This document shows, in pieces, positions 49,920 to 62,552 of a stretch of 64,000 bases of DNA. The notes under the pieces are model-generated. The model was given only the letters and a program-made list of their open reading frames with translations. It was not told the origin of the DNA and did no database searches. Made by a program: the position numbers and the translations under genes. This DNA is from Mangifera indica (Eukaryota > Streptophyta > Magnoliopsida > Sapindales > Anacardiaceae). Each line of letters starts with the position of its first letter. Within the stretch, counting starts at the first letter, position 1. The stretch spans positions 15,501,945 through 15,565,944 of the forward strand of contig NC_058140.1 of NCBI RefSeq assembly GCF_011075055.1, given 5' to 3'.

Positions 49920-52900
49920 ATGAGAGAAGACAAAAAGAGCTCTGTGGGAGCGAGATTACAGAAGAAGAAAGATAAGCTGAAGAAGACTAAGATTAATCAG
50001 AAAGACAAAGAAGACAACAAAAACACAATAACAGAGAAGCTGCCATACGAGAAGACAGTTCAATACAAAGAAGGAAAACGACCTCAAAAGAAGAAACAAG
50101 AGTTACCCGTTGATTCCGAGTCTGAGTCCGGCTCTGAGTCCGATCATCAGGTGCTTTTTTTACTGCATTTTTTTTTTGTTCTTTACCATTCCAAGTTTGT
50201 TTGTTCACCTGTTATAGATATTGGAGAAACGCAAAACTTGTAAAGACGTTGCTATGGCGGTATTTATTTCTTTTATTTTTTATTGAAAATGTCAACCTGG
50301 GTGATGTTTAATTTGAGTGAAACAAACTCGTGTTATTAACATAGAAACTTGAGATGAGTAGCTCTAACATTGAATTCTAAATTATGAAGTAGAAATGACA
50401 AGGTTCAACTTGTGAGATCACAATATAAGTAACTTGTTTAGAACGGAAGTGATCTTTAGTGACCAGCTATCTTTTTAAGTATAGAGGATTTATAATTGTT
50501 GTGTTTGTGTGTTATGCAATATTGATAATTTATCTTTTTCAATTAGAAATTTTCTGAGGATGATGTATCGGAAGATTATGAATTGGTGAGACAATCAGAG
50601 GTTGGAGAAAGTGAATTCTCGGGAGAAGAGGTACATGGTAATTGCCTTCATTTATCTCTCTACTTGTACATTGAGTCTTTAGTTGATTGTTAAAAGAAAT
50701 TAGAGAATGTTTGAAAATGATCACTAAACCAAAAAAAATTAGAATGATTTTATGTACTATGTCTTAAAATAATTATTATTTTTAAGAATGCCATTAGCTG
50801 CTTCTGTTTTGGTGTCTTAAACATGAAAACTCAATGAACTATATATTTTTCTCAGTTATTGGAGGATGCTGCTTTACTAGGTTTTAATCAGGGAGGAATT
50901 TAATCTGAAGGTTGGGTTGAATGTTAATATGTGTGGTTTGAAACCAAGACATCTTAAGTTCTAATCCCCTTGGGGCCACTACTAATAGTACATAGTTTGA
51001 ATCTGTGGAGGATACATGATATTGGATGATGATAATAATAATAACAACAATAATAATAACCATAATAATGATGATGATGATCCAGCATTTCATTGCTAAA
51101 TGTAAATAGTTTGCATCCAAAGAAACATGTGTAAGAATGCATTATATATATGTAAAAAGAAATTAATAAAAGTCAAACCATTTTTTGGTAATATCTTGAT
51201 TACTTCAAATTTTGACATATCTTGGCTGGTTAATAGGAAGTAGATGCTTTATTACACTTCTGTATTATATAATTTTCTTAATAACTTTGTTAATACAGGT
51301 AACGTTAATGATGATGGGGATGATTATGATCATGGTCAAGAAGATCACAGCTACAGTGATGAGACTCACCAAGGGGTGGAAGAAAGCGATTCATCTGAAG
51401 ATGAGGTTTATTGTATTCTCGGTGTCTTAGTTTATCAGTGTTATTCCTTGTTCATTTCAAATACAAATTACCATTGACTTTGTTGTTTCTCTCTCTTTCT
51501 CTCTTTTCAATTAGGTGGCTCCTCGAAATACAGTTGGAGATGTCCCCTTAGAGTGGTACAAGGATGAAAAACACATTGGATATGATATTTCTGGGAAGAA
51601 GATAACGAAAAAGAAAAGACAAGATAAACTGGATTCATTTCTTGCAAGTGTTGATGATTCAAAAAATTGGTGAGTTAGGTTTATTGTGGTTATCATGTTT
51701 TCATGTAGGTTGCCTTCATTTTACAAGTTTATCTTGATGGTTTAAAGGAGTTGAGCTTAGCACAAAAATTGTTGGCTGTTGTAGTTTAATTTCTTACCCT
51801 TTTTTCATTCTCCACTAACCTTGATGCTTTTATTGTGTATGGATTACTGGCTGCAATGTTTTGTGTTCTGTGGTCCGTCGTAAAACTATATTTTTTCTGT
51901 TGTAAGAAGGTTCCACTGTTGCCTTTTTGAGTTTGGTATCTGATTTTACGTATCCATTTACTATGAAGTAAAGCATGTTGTGGCACCAGCTGGGAAGGAA
52001 GGGGCTGTGAAATTTAAATCCCTTCAAAAATTTATAAAATGTGATTCCCACAATGCTACCAAAACTGAACGATCTATTTTGGTGAATTTATGTAATTCTC
52101 AGGCGCAAGATTTATGATGAGTATAATGATGAGGAGATAGAGCTGACAAAAGAGGAGACAAAGCTTATTCGTAGATTACTCAAAGGAAAGGCACCGCATA
52201 CTGAGTTTGATCCTTATGCGGTCTGTAGTTTCCATTCTTTCTCATGTTTATTAATATTTCTAAGTTTTTTTAATCCTTTTTCTTATGCTTGAATTTGATT
52301 TGTCTGGGTATTCCATTGCAGGATCATGTTGACTGGTTTAAGCATGATGATGCTTTACATCCATTGTCAAATGCTCCTGAACCAAAGAGGCGGTTCATTC
52401 CGTCAAAATGGGAAAGCAAGAAGGTAAGTTGTTTAATGACTTATTGTTTCTATATAATGTGATGGAAAAAAAAAACACATACAAAATAGTTGCTCTCTTC
52501 CACTTATTAAAAGTTTTGTTTTAGTTTCTTATATTTTTATTTATTGGTTGCCTTTATTATGAGCAAAACAATTTTTTTGTGACCTTTGCTAGTAGAGAGT
52601 AATTTGTGGAAGCTACATAGTTCAATGTTTAATGTGCAGTGTTTTCTCTTTCCAATGTACAGGTGGTTCAGTATGTGAGGGCAATTCGCAAAGGATTAAT
52701 AAAGTTAGATGAGCCAAAAGAAGAAGAGCAACGTTCCTATCTCTTGTGGGGAGATGATTCAAGTGCAACAGAACAGGCTAACCGATTATCCTATATCCCT
52801 GCTCCAAAGCCAAAATTACCAGGTTGATATTTTTCACATTTTGTTTTGAATTTTACATTTGCAAATTCCTTGTTGTCTTTATGAGATTTTCTGAAAACTT

Positions 52901-55900
52901 CAATCAAACTGGCTTTTAGGTCATGAGGAATCATACAACCCTTCTCTTGAGTACATTCCAACGCAAGAAGAGATTAACTCCTATCAGTTGATGTATGATG
53001 AAGACCGCCCTAAATTTATTCCAAAACGGTAATGTACAATATAGCTGAATGTGTCTAGTTATGTTTATTATCTTGTTTTATTTGAATTTAGCATTCTAAA
53101 TTAAATTTTTTCTGCACAGATTCACATCATTTAGAAGCATCGCTGCATATGAGAATGCTGTTAAGGACTCCTTTGAACGTTGTATGGACCTATACTTGTG
53201 CCCAAGAGTTCGGAGGAAGCGGGTATGTTGGAGTTACTTAATCTTCCTAAATTTTATTATCTTTAATGGTTTTGTTGCAAGATCTTTAAATTAATCCTTT
53301 CTAGCTTTTGTATTTGAACTCTGTATTTCTGTGTTTTAGGTTAATATTGATCCTGAAAGTTTAAAGCCCAAGCTGCCAAGTCGAAAGGATCTGAAGCCTT
53401 ATCCTGCAACTTGCTATCTTGAGTATAAAGGTCACAAAGGTGCAGTTATGTCAATATCTACTGATGCTTCAGGGCAATGGATTGCTTCAGGTGTGGATGT
53501 TCATCTTAAACACTTGTTTCATTTTCTAATCAATAAGTAAAGTTGTTGAAGAATGTGGATCTTATAATTTCTGATAATGTGCAAAGGTTCTACTGATGGA
53601 ACTGTGCGTATTTGGGAAGTTGAGTCTGGTAGATGTCTCAGAGTCTGGGAGATCAGTGAAGCTGTGCAGTATGTGGCATGGAATCCTGTACCTGAGCTTC
53701 CTTTATTGGCAGTTTCTGTGTAAGGCTGATTGCATTGTCTTTTAGCTTTTCGGCTTTTCTCTTTAACTTTCTGCCATGATGCCATCTGTGTTATATTACT
53801 CATGCATGCAAATCAAATACAACAACTTTCTAGGGGACAAGATGTGCTGATTTTGAACACTGGATTTGGGAATGAAGAAGACCAAAGAAAAATCAGGGAG
53901 CTTCTGCATGTTCAGACTCCGACAGCTCCAGATGACTCTGGTTAGTGTGTAATAGTTATGCTTCTGAGTACACTTTGCTTTCTATCCTTGAATATTTAAA
54001 TTTATCTGATTTTGCTGTATCTTTTGTGTGGATAGACAACATGGCTTCCATTGTGAGTTGGCATCGAGATGACAAACATGATGGGATTAGGTTGAAGCAC
54101 TTTAAGGTATCTTTTGGTCGGTTTGCTCATTGATCTAGTTGATTTTTTTTGGTAGTATTAGATCGAGCCGAGTGGAATGTTTTATTTTGAAAAACTTAAC
54201 TGCATGCCTGAATGGTTTTTGCAGACTGTGACTTCAGTTGAGTGGCACCGTAGAGGAGACTACCTTTCAACAGTGATGCCATCTGATATCCTTTTTTTTC
54301 ATATGATTTATATTATTTTTGTTGGTTTGTTTACGCGCATGTTAGAATCTATTTCTTAGTGACAAAATAATTTTGAGTATAGATTACTTTCAACATAGCT
54401 GGACTGATGATAACTGCCTTTGCTGTTAAACACTCAGGACCTGCAACTACACACACACATTATAAACCCTTTTCTAATGTTGGGAGAAAGTCGTCATGTT
54501 CAGGTTAAGGCAATCAATACTTTAGTGTAGGCAGGCCCAATCCTGCATAATCATATCTATGCTTAGTCTATTTTCTTGGAAGTTTTGGGGTAGGGGGGTT
54601 TGAATGAAATTTTGTGCATGTATTTCTTTTTTGCTGGATTTTCTTGACCTATAATTACGTGAATCTAGAGCAATTCTCATGCACCAGCTCTCTAAGAGGC
54701 TTTCCCATCGAATCCCTTTTAAGTTGCATGGACTTCCTGTATCATCAGTATTTCATCCTACACGTTCTGTATTCTTCATTTCAACTAAGAAGAATATTCG
54801 TGTTTATGATCTGGTGAAACAAAAGCTCATCAAAAAGCTTGAGACTGGGCTGCGTGAAGTCTCCTCAGTTGCAATTCATCCTGCTGGTACGTTTGTGTTA
54901 CTCATCCATTTAAGAACATCGTTTGCTAATTGTACTTATTATTTATTTCTCTTTTTATGGTAAGATTGAGATATTTATGCTTGTTTATCCAGTTTCTCTA
55001 TTAGGTTTGTCTGATTTGTGCCTTCATGCAGGTGATAATTTAATTGTTGGTAGCAGAGAGGGAAAATTGTGTTGGTTTGACATGGATCTATCCTCTAAAC
55101 CTTACAGAGTTCTCAAGTATGTGATAACACTACAAAAATTAAATATATAATTATATAAACAATTTAAAGGTTTTTTTTTTTTAGTTTATGTCCGTGATCC
55201 AGAGCTGTGTCTATGCTTGATTTTTATGTTTGAGGATTGTTATGAATCTTTTATGCAGGCACTATACATGAGAATTGAATATTACTTGACCATGTTAATA
55301 ACCTATCAAAGTATGTGGTTAACATAGAAATTTTTATGGGAAGCAACACACAGTCCAAGTTATTAAAAAAAAAAAAAAATTCAGAGAACACTCACCATTT
55401 TGCCTTTACTGTATTTTATTTAGTTCGTGTGTTATGTTGTGAGGTGAAGTAATATTCATTCTCTGATTTGATTTTGGGACTTCTCAGGTGTCATCCGAAA
55501 GATATTACAAATGTGGCTTTTCACCGATCCTACCCACTATTTGCATCATGCTCTGATGACTGTACAGCATATGTTTTTCATGGAATGGTTTATTCAGATC
55601 TTAACCAGAATCCTCTTATAGTTCCCTTGGAAATTCTCCGAGGGCATAAATCCTCAAATGGAAGAGGTAAATCCCATTGTTTTATTTTTCCTCTATTATA
55701 TATGTAATATACTGAAATCACCCTGGATGCCAGTTTGATGAAAAAACTTATATTGCCTGTCCACCCAACTCAGTATATAAAATGTGTTTTTATCTTGCCC
55801 AAAATATCTAGTGGAACATAATTTGTACAGCTGCTTTTGTATCTTGAAGCATGCAAATATCGAAGTGTTTCAGTTTAAATCAACTGATGCGAACTGCTGG

Positions 55901-55999
55901 TGCTGTATTGCAGGTGTTTTGGATTGTAAGTTCCATCCAAGGCAGCCCTGGTTATTTACAGCAGGTGCTGATTCAGTCATTAGACTATACTGCCATTAA
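49920..55999 (+). CDS. BOP1: BOP1 ribosome-biogenesis WD40 protein
   Basis: Eighteen exons encode 758 aa: 49920-50150, 50547-50637, 51299-51405, 51515-51669, 52103-52220, 52322-52423, 52663-52822, 52920-53028, 53120-53222, 53340-53490, 53587-53719, 53834-53940, 54036-54106, 54225-54285, 54659-54886, 55032-55116, 55488-55666, 55914-55999. BOP1, with PES1 and WDR12 partners, acts in the nucleolus in 27S pre-rRNA processing and 60S assembly. The N-terminus (1-143) is Lys-rich then acidic, with many Glu/Asp/Ser. The BOP1NT domain follows (about 148-410): [58 protein letters not shown]40 repeats run from about 420 to the end ([33 protein letters not shown]). Exon 2 must end at 50637, since the nearer GTACAT donor would shift the acidic region out of frame. 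Intron 14 appears to be AT-AC. Intron 5 has a weak GTCTGT donor. Confidence 0.95.
51025..51081. repeat. Trinucleotide microsatellite in BOP1 intron 2
   Basis: GATGATAATAATAATAACAACAATAATAATAACC followed by GATGATGATGATG, a compound ATA/GAT repeat. It lies inside an intron and so should not affect the protein. Confidence 0.8.
54286..54658 (+). other. Candidate U12-type AT-AC intron (BOP1 intron 14)
   Basis: A 373-nt intron starting ATATCCTTT, an exact match to the U12 AT-AC donor consensus, and ending TAATTAC. A branch-site-like TTTCTTGAC (54640-54648) matches eight of nine positions of TTCCTTRAY, with the branch A at 54647, 11 nt before the last intron base. Joining at 54285/54659 gives [16 protein letters not shown], the conserved BOP1 reading. 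No GT-AG pair nearby gives this. Confidence 0.85.
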
Positions 56000-57123
56000 G
56001 ATGATAAGAAGGAAGCCAATGATTCTTTTCACACTTTAAATGACTGCATACTCAGTAATGGAACGAAAAGGTGATCAAGGCCTTAGAGCTTAAATGAAAA
56101 TTTCAACTTGTAGAAGAAAGATTGTTTCACCATTCCAGATGGAGGAATAAAGGACCTGAATTTTGTACTGTGCAGTGGAAGGGTCGTTTAAACATTAAAG
56201 ATACATGGTGTAACTGAGTTATTGTACCAGTTTAGTTAATGATCACTAAACTGGGCTCTATTATAATTTTGAAATGAATTTTGAACAGCATGCTTGCATG
56301 AATTCAGTGTTTGTCTCATAAAATTTGCTAAATGGGTTCTCCATTACTTTGACCATTAAACTTATGAGTAATGTTCAAACTTACAGCATTCAAAGAGTCC
56401 ACAAAGAGTATCATTTTTTTTTGTATTACTAGAGGTCATCATGGTCTAAAATTGAACGTCAAATTTTAGGCAAAATATAATTTTTAGATTTTTTTTTTTT
56501 TAATAACTAGTAATTCATACCCGAATGGTCTTCTTTTTTCACTCTTAACCTCAAGCAGTCCAAAACATTGGGAGCACTATTTAGAGTAATAGGTAACAAT
56601 CTATCATCGAGGAACACTTTTGCGACAGCTCACTTCTTTTTTTGTTCATATTTGCAATAAAATGTGGAGAAGTGATATTTTTAAATAAGAACTTCCGAAA
56701 ATGATGATGTAAAGGAGTATCCCCATGCCCTAAATAAAGCAACAGAATAGAGAGAGAGAAGTCGGAAAGAAGTCAAGACATTAGAGACTTCTCCCCGTTT
56801 GACCGTACACTCTGCATTGATCTGCCGATTCCACATAGAAAAGTTGCTAGTATCATTGTTTGATAAAAGAATCGCTAGTTTTCAATTTGTACAATCTCAG
56901 TGCACAAGGATTTTAAGAGGTATTGATGATCTTGTAACAACTTAATAATATTATTCCTACTTGTATAATGCTCTACTGGGTTCTGAAGTAACATTCATTG
57001 GCATTCAAATAACTTTAAAGCTGTACACAAAAGTGTGTATTAATCCACTATTTATACAGGTTTCACAAATCTATCAATGCCTTATTTGAGAAAACATATT
57101 GTGACAAAGAATTTGCTCATAAT
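56000..57123. other. Convergent intergenic region between BOP1 and NFU2-like genes
   Basis: About 1.1 kb holding the 3' UTRs of both convergent genes. The first 300 bp probably belong to the BOP1 transcript. No open frame or recognisable element in the remainder. Confidence 0.55.
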
Positions 57124-60100
57124 TTATAGAAGTTGAACTGCTGCAATGGCTGGGATTTTCTCTCGCAATTTCTGGGTAACAGCCACTCGAACAGTCATGA
57201 CACTAGCTGCTGGACCTGTGATTCGAACTTTCACAATTGGTTCATCAATTGCCACTAATTCAAGAGATCCACCTGCTGCCCCAACAAGGTAGGGTCTGAT
57301 TTCTTCAAGCACCTGAGAATTATATGGCATTGAATCAGGCAATAGAATGGTAAACCTTTTTTCTATCTTAAATTAAAGAGTATATATTCATTATAAGATA
57401 TGAAGTGAGATAAAATATTAAGTCAACCAGGTATCTCCAAAGAGAGTAAAAGAAGGGTACAGGGCAGCAAAATCTATACAATTAACTCCCCCACAATAAA
57501 CACCTTCTCCATCAAACTATAACTCAAACCACAAAATTACATGAAACAACTTACTCCTATACAGTATGATACTATTTGCTAAGGTCTAGTCTGTTCAGTT
57601 TTGCTTTTGGAATTACCCAAAATTCATCCGCAGTTCTGTACCTCATGTATCTTGGTCTTTCTGTAATTTTCAACTGTCTGGGATATGGGTGCCACCATCT
57701 ACCCCTAAAGGCCAAACTTCCTCATGATGGATCTCAACTCAGATTGTGAAGATGAGAGTGAGTTGATGTGTAACATACTCAATGTTAACACAAGGGCTCC
57801 TAGGCAAAGTATACATAAGATCTATAGTACTTTGGTAGAAAAAGACATGATTTTGGTAGAAAACCCTAAAAACAAAGTTGCAAGAGTCATCCCTGGTAGG
57901 GCCTGATGATGACAATTTCGCTTCCAAAATCCTCCTCGCAATTAGGGCTGGATTCGAGCCGAGCCAGCTCGAGCTTGAGCTCGAGCTCGGCTCGGCTCGA
58001 GCCCGAAACGAGCCGGGCTCTGCTCGGCTCGATCGAGCTCGAGCTGGCTCGGTTGATTTTTTTTTAAAATTTTTTATACAAAACGGCGTCGTTTTGATTT
58101 TTATATATACAAAACGATGTTGTTTTGATATGAAAAAAGAGCCGAGCCGAACTCGAGCCAAGCCGAGGTCAGCTCGAGTCGAGCTCGAGCCGAACTCGAG
58201 CCGGCCATAAAAAAACCGAGCCGAGCCCGAGCTGGTTGCGAGCCGAGCTCGGCTCGAATCCAGCCCTACTCACAATTCAAATGGATTGTGTAAAAAGGAG
58301 TAATCTTGGAATTCTTGGAACCCAAGACCCAATGGGAAAAGAAGCTGAGTGCTGCATATGTCACGTAATTTGAGTTGTCAGTTCAATATATCTACTAAAA
58401 TCTAAAAGAAATCTCTAACATCAAAACTCTCTGAATTGAAACTCAAAATTTCCTTGAGTTAAACATATCTTTTGCTAAATTAGGTCCAAAATAGATTTTC
58501 ATGAGTTAGCAAATAGATGGATGGATAGGGAGCTTGTACAAGATTATAAAACTGACTGTCAGGGAGGAGTTATTCCAGAGGTCAATGCCCAAAGGATTTC
58601 ACTGGAAGATGGAATGTTTCTCCCACTCTCCTTCCCTTTCCTTAAATCTCAGATATCATCATGCACTGTCAAAACATCGTCCAAACTACTTGATCACAAC
58701 CAAAAACATTGTGTTGTTCCAACATCGAAAATCTATCTCCTAAATTTCTTTCTTTAACAGCATTAGTTTATCGTCCTTCTTAGTTTAATTGTTTGGTATC
58801 TTTCAACAAAAATATGGGCAACAGAAAAGTCCTTAACAAAATATAGCTTTGACTACCTTGTTCTATTCTGTTCTTCCTAGTATGATTGAAAAACACTAAT
58901 TTTAAACTCAACCATTGCAGTCAATAATTCAACATACTTACATAGACCATCTACCCAGAATAACATTGTGCAAAAAGCCAAGGTGGGGGGTGGGCATGGA
59001 AGAACAATATGTGCATATAAAATGTAAAGCTCACCTTCTCTATATTTTCTTCATTCAACTCAAGCCCAGTTTCTTCATCTGCTACTGCCTCCACTGCAAC
59101 AATCTCAGGAATCTTTTCCATTAAGCGGCGTTCTATACCCAGCTTCATTGTTGTCACAGAACTTGGACAAGACCCACATGCTCCTTGTAACTTTAATCGT
59201 ACAACATTGCCATCGATCTCATGTAATGCTACATTTCCTCCATCTGCTATAAGGTAGGGTCGAACTTCATCCAACACAGTTTCAATATTCTCTGCTGTTA
59301 ATGGCAATTCAATAGCTGAATCTGGAGTAGCCACAGCCTTAACAACTGCACAATATCAAAAAGAAAATTTATGGATTCTCTATACTCTCTTATTAAACAA
59401 AGAAAAAGATGACTACAACCCACTGAACCCAGATACAATTATTTATATATATTATATACATTCCCCAAAATTTCAGAAAGAAAAACCAAAGAACATTAAT
59501 AGCAATAATATAACCAATGTCTTTTTGAGAATTACCACACGTTCAAACATGAATCTATGACAGCATAAACAGTATCTTTCAAAAGCTCATCTATCGACTT
59601 GAACTTTTAACTTTTATAGCTACTCACTCAACCAAATAGTTATATGTTAGGATTCCCCAATTAATTAAAACTTAGATTTAAACTGAAAGCATATAGAAAA
59701 ATCCACTGGCATATATTAGTCACAATAAGTTGTATTTATGCTTGTTTTTTGAGTTTGTGATGGTGATTTCTTTGAATCCAGATACCTACACAAGATGGGT
59801 GTCGAAGTTTGAACACTACTTTTTATCCATAAACTACCATATTGAGTCAAAATCATCACTTCCAAAATCCATATAAGAAACATCAAAGTAATTTATTCAA
59901 ATATGTTAAAATAAACACCAATTCAGCAAACCTAATTCAAGAAACAACTAAATTCGATCCTCTATTTAGAGAAGAAAAAAGAAAAAAAAAACTAACCACG
60001 CCTCCGCGTGATATCAGGAGTTCGAATCAGCCGGAATCGACAACAAGAGCTGCGCCGCACCGGATTGCGCCACCTCGCAACCGAAACTCTTGCGCCATAG

Positions 60101-60330
60101 AAGCTTGAAGTCTGCGTGAATTTGATATTATTAAAAAAATAAAATAAAATTTAAGAAACAAAGAAAAAAAAGAAAACAAGTAATCGAATCAAATGGAAAT
60201 GAATAAAAATAAGATATGTATAGAAAGAACCGGGGAGAAGTGGAACCTTGGGGTGACGACGAGAACAGGAGGGTGAGTCTGGGGTTTGGTGGGGCCAGGT
60301 GTAGGTAGGGTTTAAAACAACGCCTTGCAT
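57124..60330 (-). CDS. NFU2: NFU2-like chloroplast iron-sulfur scaffold protein
   Basis: Four exons encode 232 aa: 60247-60330, 59997-60111, 59035-59345, 57124-57312. All are GT-AG with consistent phase. The protein receives Fe-S clusters in the plastid stroma and passes them to targets such as photosystem I. Residues 1-66 are rich in Arg, Ser and Pro and poor in acidic residues, as in a transit peptide. The first NifU-like domain (about 80-165) contains [19 protein letters not shown] and the cluster-binding CGSC at 123-126 in [16 protein letters not shown]. The second domain, encoded mostly by exon 4 ([20 protein letters not shown] onward, ending AAVQLL), lacks the CXXC motif, as in plant plastid NFU1-3 proteins. 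The MQ-xx-LNP start resembles NFU2. The translation frame extends upstream of 60330 but without another ATG. Intron 3 (1.7 kb) carries a hAT MITE. Confidence 0.93.
57943..58268. mobile_element. hAT-like MITE in NFU2 intron 3 (326 bp)
   Basis: Both ends are TAGGGCTGGATTCGAGCCGA in inverted orientation: left at 57943 onward, reverse complement ending at 58268. The match extends at least 22 bp. The flanks CTCGCAAT (57935-57942) and CTCACAAT (58269-58276) form an 8-bp target duplication with one mismatch, typical of hAT. The interior is made of GAGCTCGAGC/GCTCGGCTCG repeats around an AT-rich centre with AAAACGGCGTCGTTTTG. It is strikingly more GC-rich than its surroundings. Open frames across it on both strands (57739-58210) are by-products of this repeat. 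Confidence 0.82.
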
Positions 60331-61419
60331 CTCTTTCTCTCTCAATTTGTTCTCTCTGAACTGCAAAATTTCTGCTTCTGTTTCTCTTCTTTGTCCACTT
60401 TGGCGCCCTATTTTCTTTATTGGGCTGTTGGTGCTTTGTTATCACATTTTAATGATTTTATTTTTAAAAAAGGAAAAATAAAACTGACCTATTATTAACT
60501 CAAAATGACTAAAATATCCACCTTCACCTCAAATCTAACTTTCTTTAATAGCGTTTGAATTACGAATTTTTAAAGACAGTTATCCCTGTAAGAATTGAGA
60601 AAATAAATGTAAGAATATATATATATATATATATCATTTTATTTTATAAATATTTTTTTCTATAAATAATAGTAAGTGTACAAATATTAAAATTTTACCG
60701 AAATAAAATAAGCAATGAAAATAAGAAGGATAATCCTATTTTAAAGAGTCATTCAGATCAAAAAATGGTATCTCTTTTCTTTATATAAAGCTAAAAATAT
60801 TTTATATTTAGATATTCTACATTAATTAAATAAAATTAATTTATAAAAATATAGATAAAATCATCAAATTATATATAAAAATTATCTGACAGTCAAAATA
60901 AAAAAAATATAAAAATTGTATTATTGGTTAAAATACTAACCTTGGATTTGAATTTTTTTTTCTGTTCCTTCTTGGATGATATTAAAAAATATAAATGTCT
61001 TAAAATTTATCGAGGGATATAATTTAAAATATAAAATATTCTTTAAATCCAATAATTTAATAATTTAAAGAAAAGATAAAATTCTTATAATATTGCTTAA
61101 ATAATATAAAAATATGATTATAATAAATTATTAATAATTGATTATTTAATCAAATAATCCAATAGTTTAAATTAAATATATAACCAAAATTTATAGTCAC
61201 AAATAATTTATATATTTTAAAACTCTTAAACATAGAACAAATTAAACAATATTTTAATTACTTTATAACCACAGAAAAATTAAAAGAGAAAAATAGACTT
61301 TTATGTTACATTCATTTGAATCAAGGAAACACACAAATGATCAACAGCGATTTGCCCTAATTTTCTTTTCCTTTCAAGAAGGATTGTTTGGCAGCCAAGA
61401 AAACAATAATCCCAGTTTA
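60331..61419. other. NFU2 promoter and AT-rich spacer
   Basis: The first roughly 120 bp upstream of the NFU2 start contain a TGGGCT site II-type motif (60421-60426), pyrimidine-rich on the gene strand further in. The rest is AT-rich, with an AT microsatellite at about 60617-60634, and includes the WEB gene 3' side. No gene seen. Confidence 0.55.
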
Positions 61420-62148
61420 TCAATTGAAGTACATGTTAGGAGACGCATAGATAGTACTATGAAGAATTGTAGAATTGTTCGGGGACCCCTTTTTCTTGAA
61501 GAACAAATCTGTAACAAGAGGAACAATTGGCTTCTTCTTTATCTCCGATCTTTTAAAATACCCAACTGATTCAGCTTCCACATCCTTCTCTCCAGCGCAC
61601 AAAATCTGAGACAAAGTTAACGAATTCTCTTTCTTTCTCACCAAATCTCTCTTCCTCTCCCGATCTTCTCTTCTTCCATGACTTTCTATCGCCTTCTTCG
61701 CCGCATCGGCTTCCTCCTCCGCCAGCTTCGACATGTTCTTATGAAGTTCAGCGTTCAAATTAGCCAACGCAACTTCAGTTTCCGCCTCTCTCTTCTTCAG
61801 TAACTGCAGCTCCGTCTTAGTTTCTTCCAGCTCCGCTTCAAGCTTCTTCAACGTATCCAATAATACTTTATCGTTATTCTCTCCACTCTTTTCATCGTCA
61901 ATCATTTCCCTAGGGTTTTGAGGACTGGACGAATATTTCCACTGCGTAATTATCTCATGCTTGGTAGGAGGGCTGAAAGACAAGGGCTTGGAAGAATATA
62001 TTTCTCGGACGAGAAACCGCTCGCCGAAGACGGCGACGGCTTCTTTGACCGAGCGAAAAGGGCGGGAAGAATCCACATTTGAACTGTAATCTTTGGCAAT
62101 GGGGTTAAGAGAAAGAGCAAGGGTTTGGGTTTGAGTTTGAGTTTCCAT
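61420..62148 (-). CDS. WEB-family (DUF827) coiled-coil protein
   Basis: Single-exon frame of 242 aa. The N-terminal RPFRSVKEAVAVFGERFLVRE (29-49) is the recognisable family signature, and residues from about 93 to 175 form a highly charged Glu/Lys/Leu coiled coil (LKKLEAELEETKTELQLLKK). A basic Arg/Lys cluster (ERKRDLVRKKENSLTLSQIL) follows, and a KKKPIVPLVTDLFFKKKG motif near the C-terminus. It resembles short Arabidopsis WEB-family proteins such as At3g51220. The founding WEB1/PMI2 proteins act in light-driven chloroplast movement, but the short members are uncharacterised and no such role should be assumed. The start is the first ATG of the frame. The last 25 residues look unconserved. Confidence 0.82.
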   Translation of the reverse strand: METQTQTQTLALSLNPIAKDYSSNVDSSRPFRSVKEAVAVFGERFLVREIYSSKPLSFSPPTKHEIITQWKYSSSPQNPREMIDDEKSGENNDKVLLDTLKKLEAELEETKTELQLLKKREAETEVALANLNAELHKNMSKLAEEEADAAKKAIESHGRREDRERKRDLVRKKENSLTLSQILCAGEKDVEAESVGYFKRSEIKKKPIVPLVTDLFFKKKGSPNNSTILHSTIYASPNMYFN

Positions 62149-62552
62149 GGGGATGGAGAAGGGATGGATATTGATGAAAAGAGAGAGCTAGGGTTCATTT
62201 TGATGATTGGTAGGTTTGGGGTTAAAGTTTCTTTGCTTTTACTGCAAAAGACAACAAATGGGAGGCTTTTGTTTCAAGGTTAAGACAATATCAAAGGTTG
62301 GAGACGATGAAGACGACTTGCTAGCCACTGGTTATTGGTATGCAAACCAGGTGGTGTCATGCAAATTGTTTGGAAATAATGCATTACAGAATCTTTTAGT
62401 TTTCGAATGACATTAAAGTATGGGATCAACATTTTTAATACTATAATAGTAACCATATGAAGTTACGAATATTGGTCATATAAGCATGCATTTGTATATT
62501 TGGATGGTCATTGGCAGTTGGAAATGCTACTACATTAAGAAACATACATAGT
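62149..62552. other. WEB gene upstream region
   Basis: About 400 bp upstream of the minus-strand WEB gene, presumably its promoter and 5' UTR. A plus-strand frame of 67 codons (62207-62410) has no recognised domain and is not called. Confidence 0.45.

Noticed and set aside
50631..50637. BOP1 exon 2 ending at 50630 with the GTACAT donor
   Set aside because: It would put exon 3 in a Met-rich frame ([12 protein letters not shown]). Ending at 50637 with GTAATT gives the acidic DDGDDYDH reading expected for BOP1.
54286..54359. Read-through of BOP1 exon 14 into [12 protein letters not shown]
   Set aside because: It ends in a stop, is hydrophobic and unlike the family, and leaves no in-frame acceptor. 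The AT-AC junction solves all three problems.
57739..58210. Overlapping 110- and 140-codon frames in NFU2 intron 3
   Set aside because: They consist of Arg-Ala-Glu-Pro-Ser repeats produced by the GAGCTC repeats of the hAT MITE and exist on both strands.
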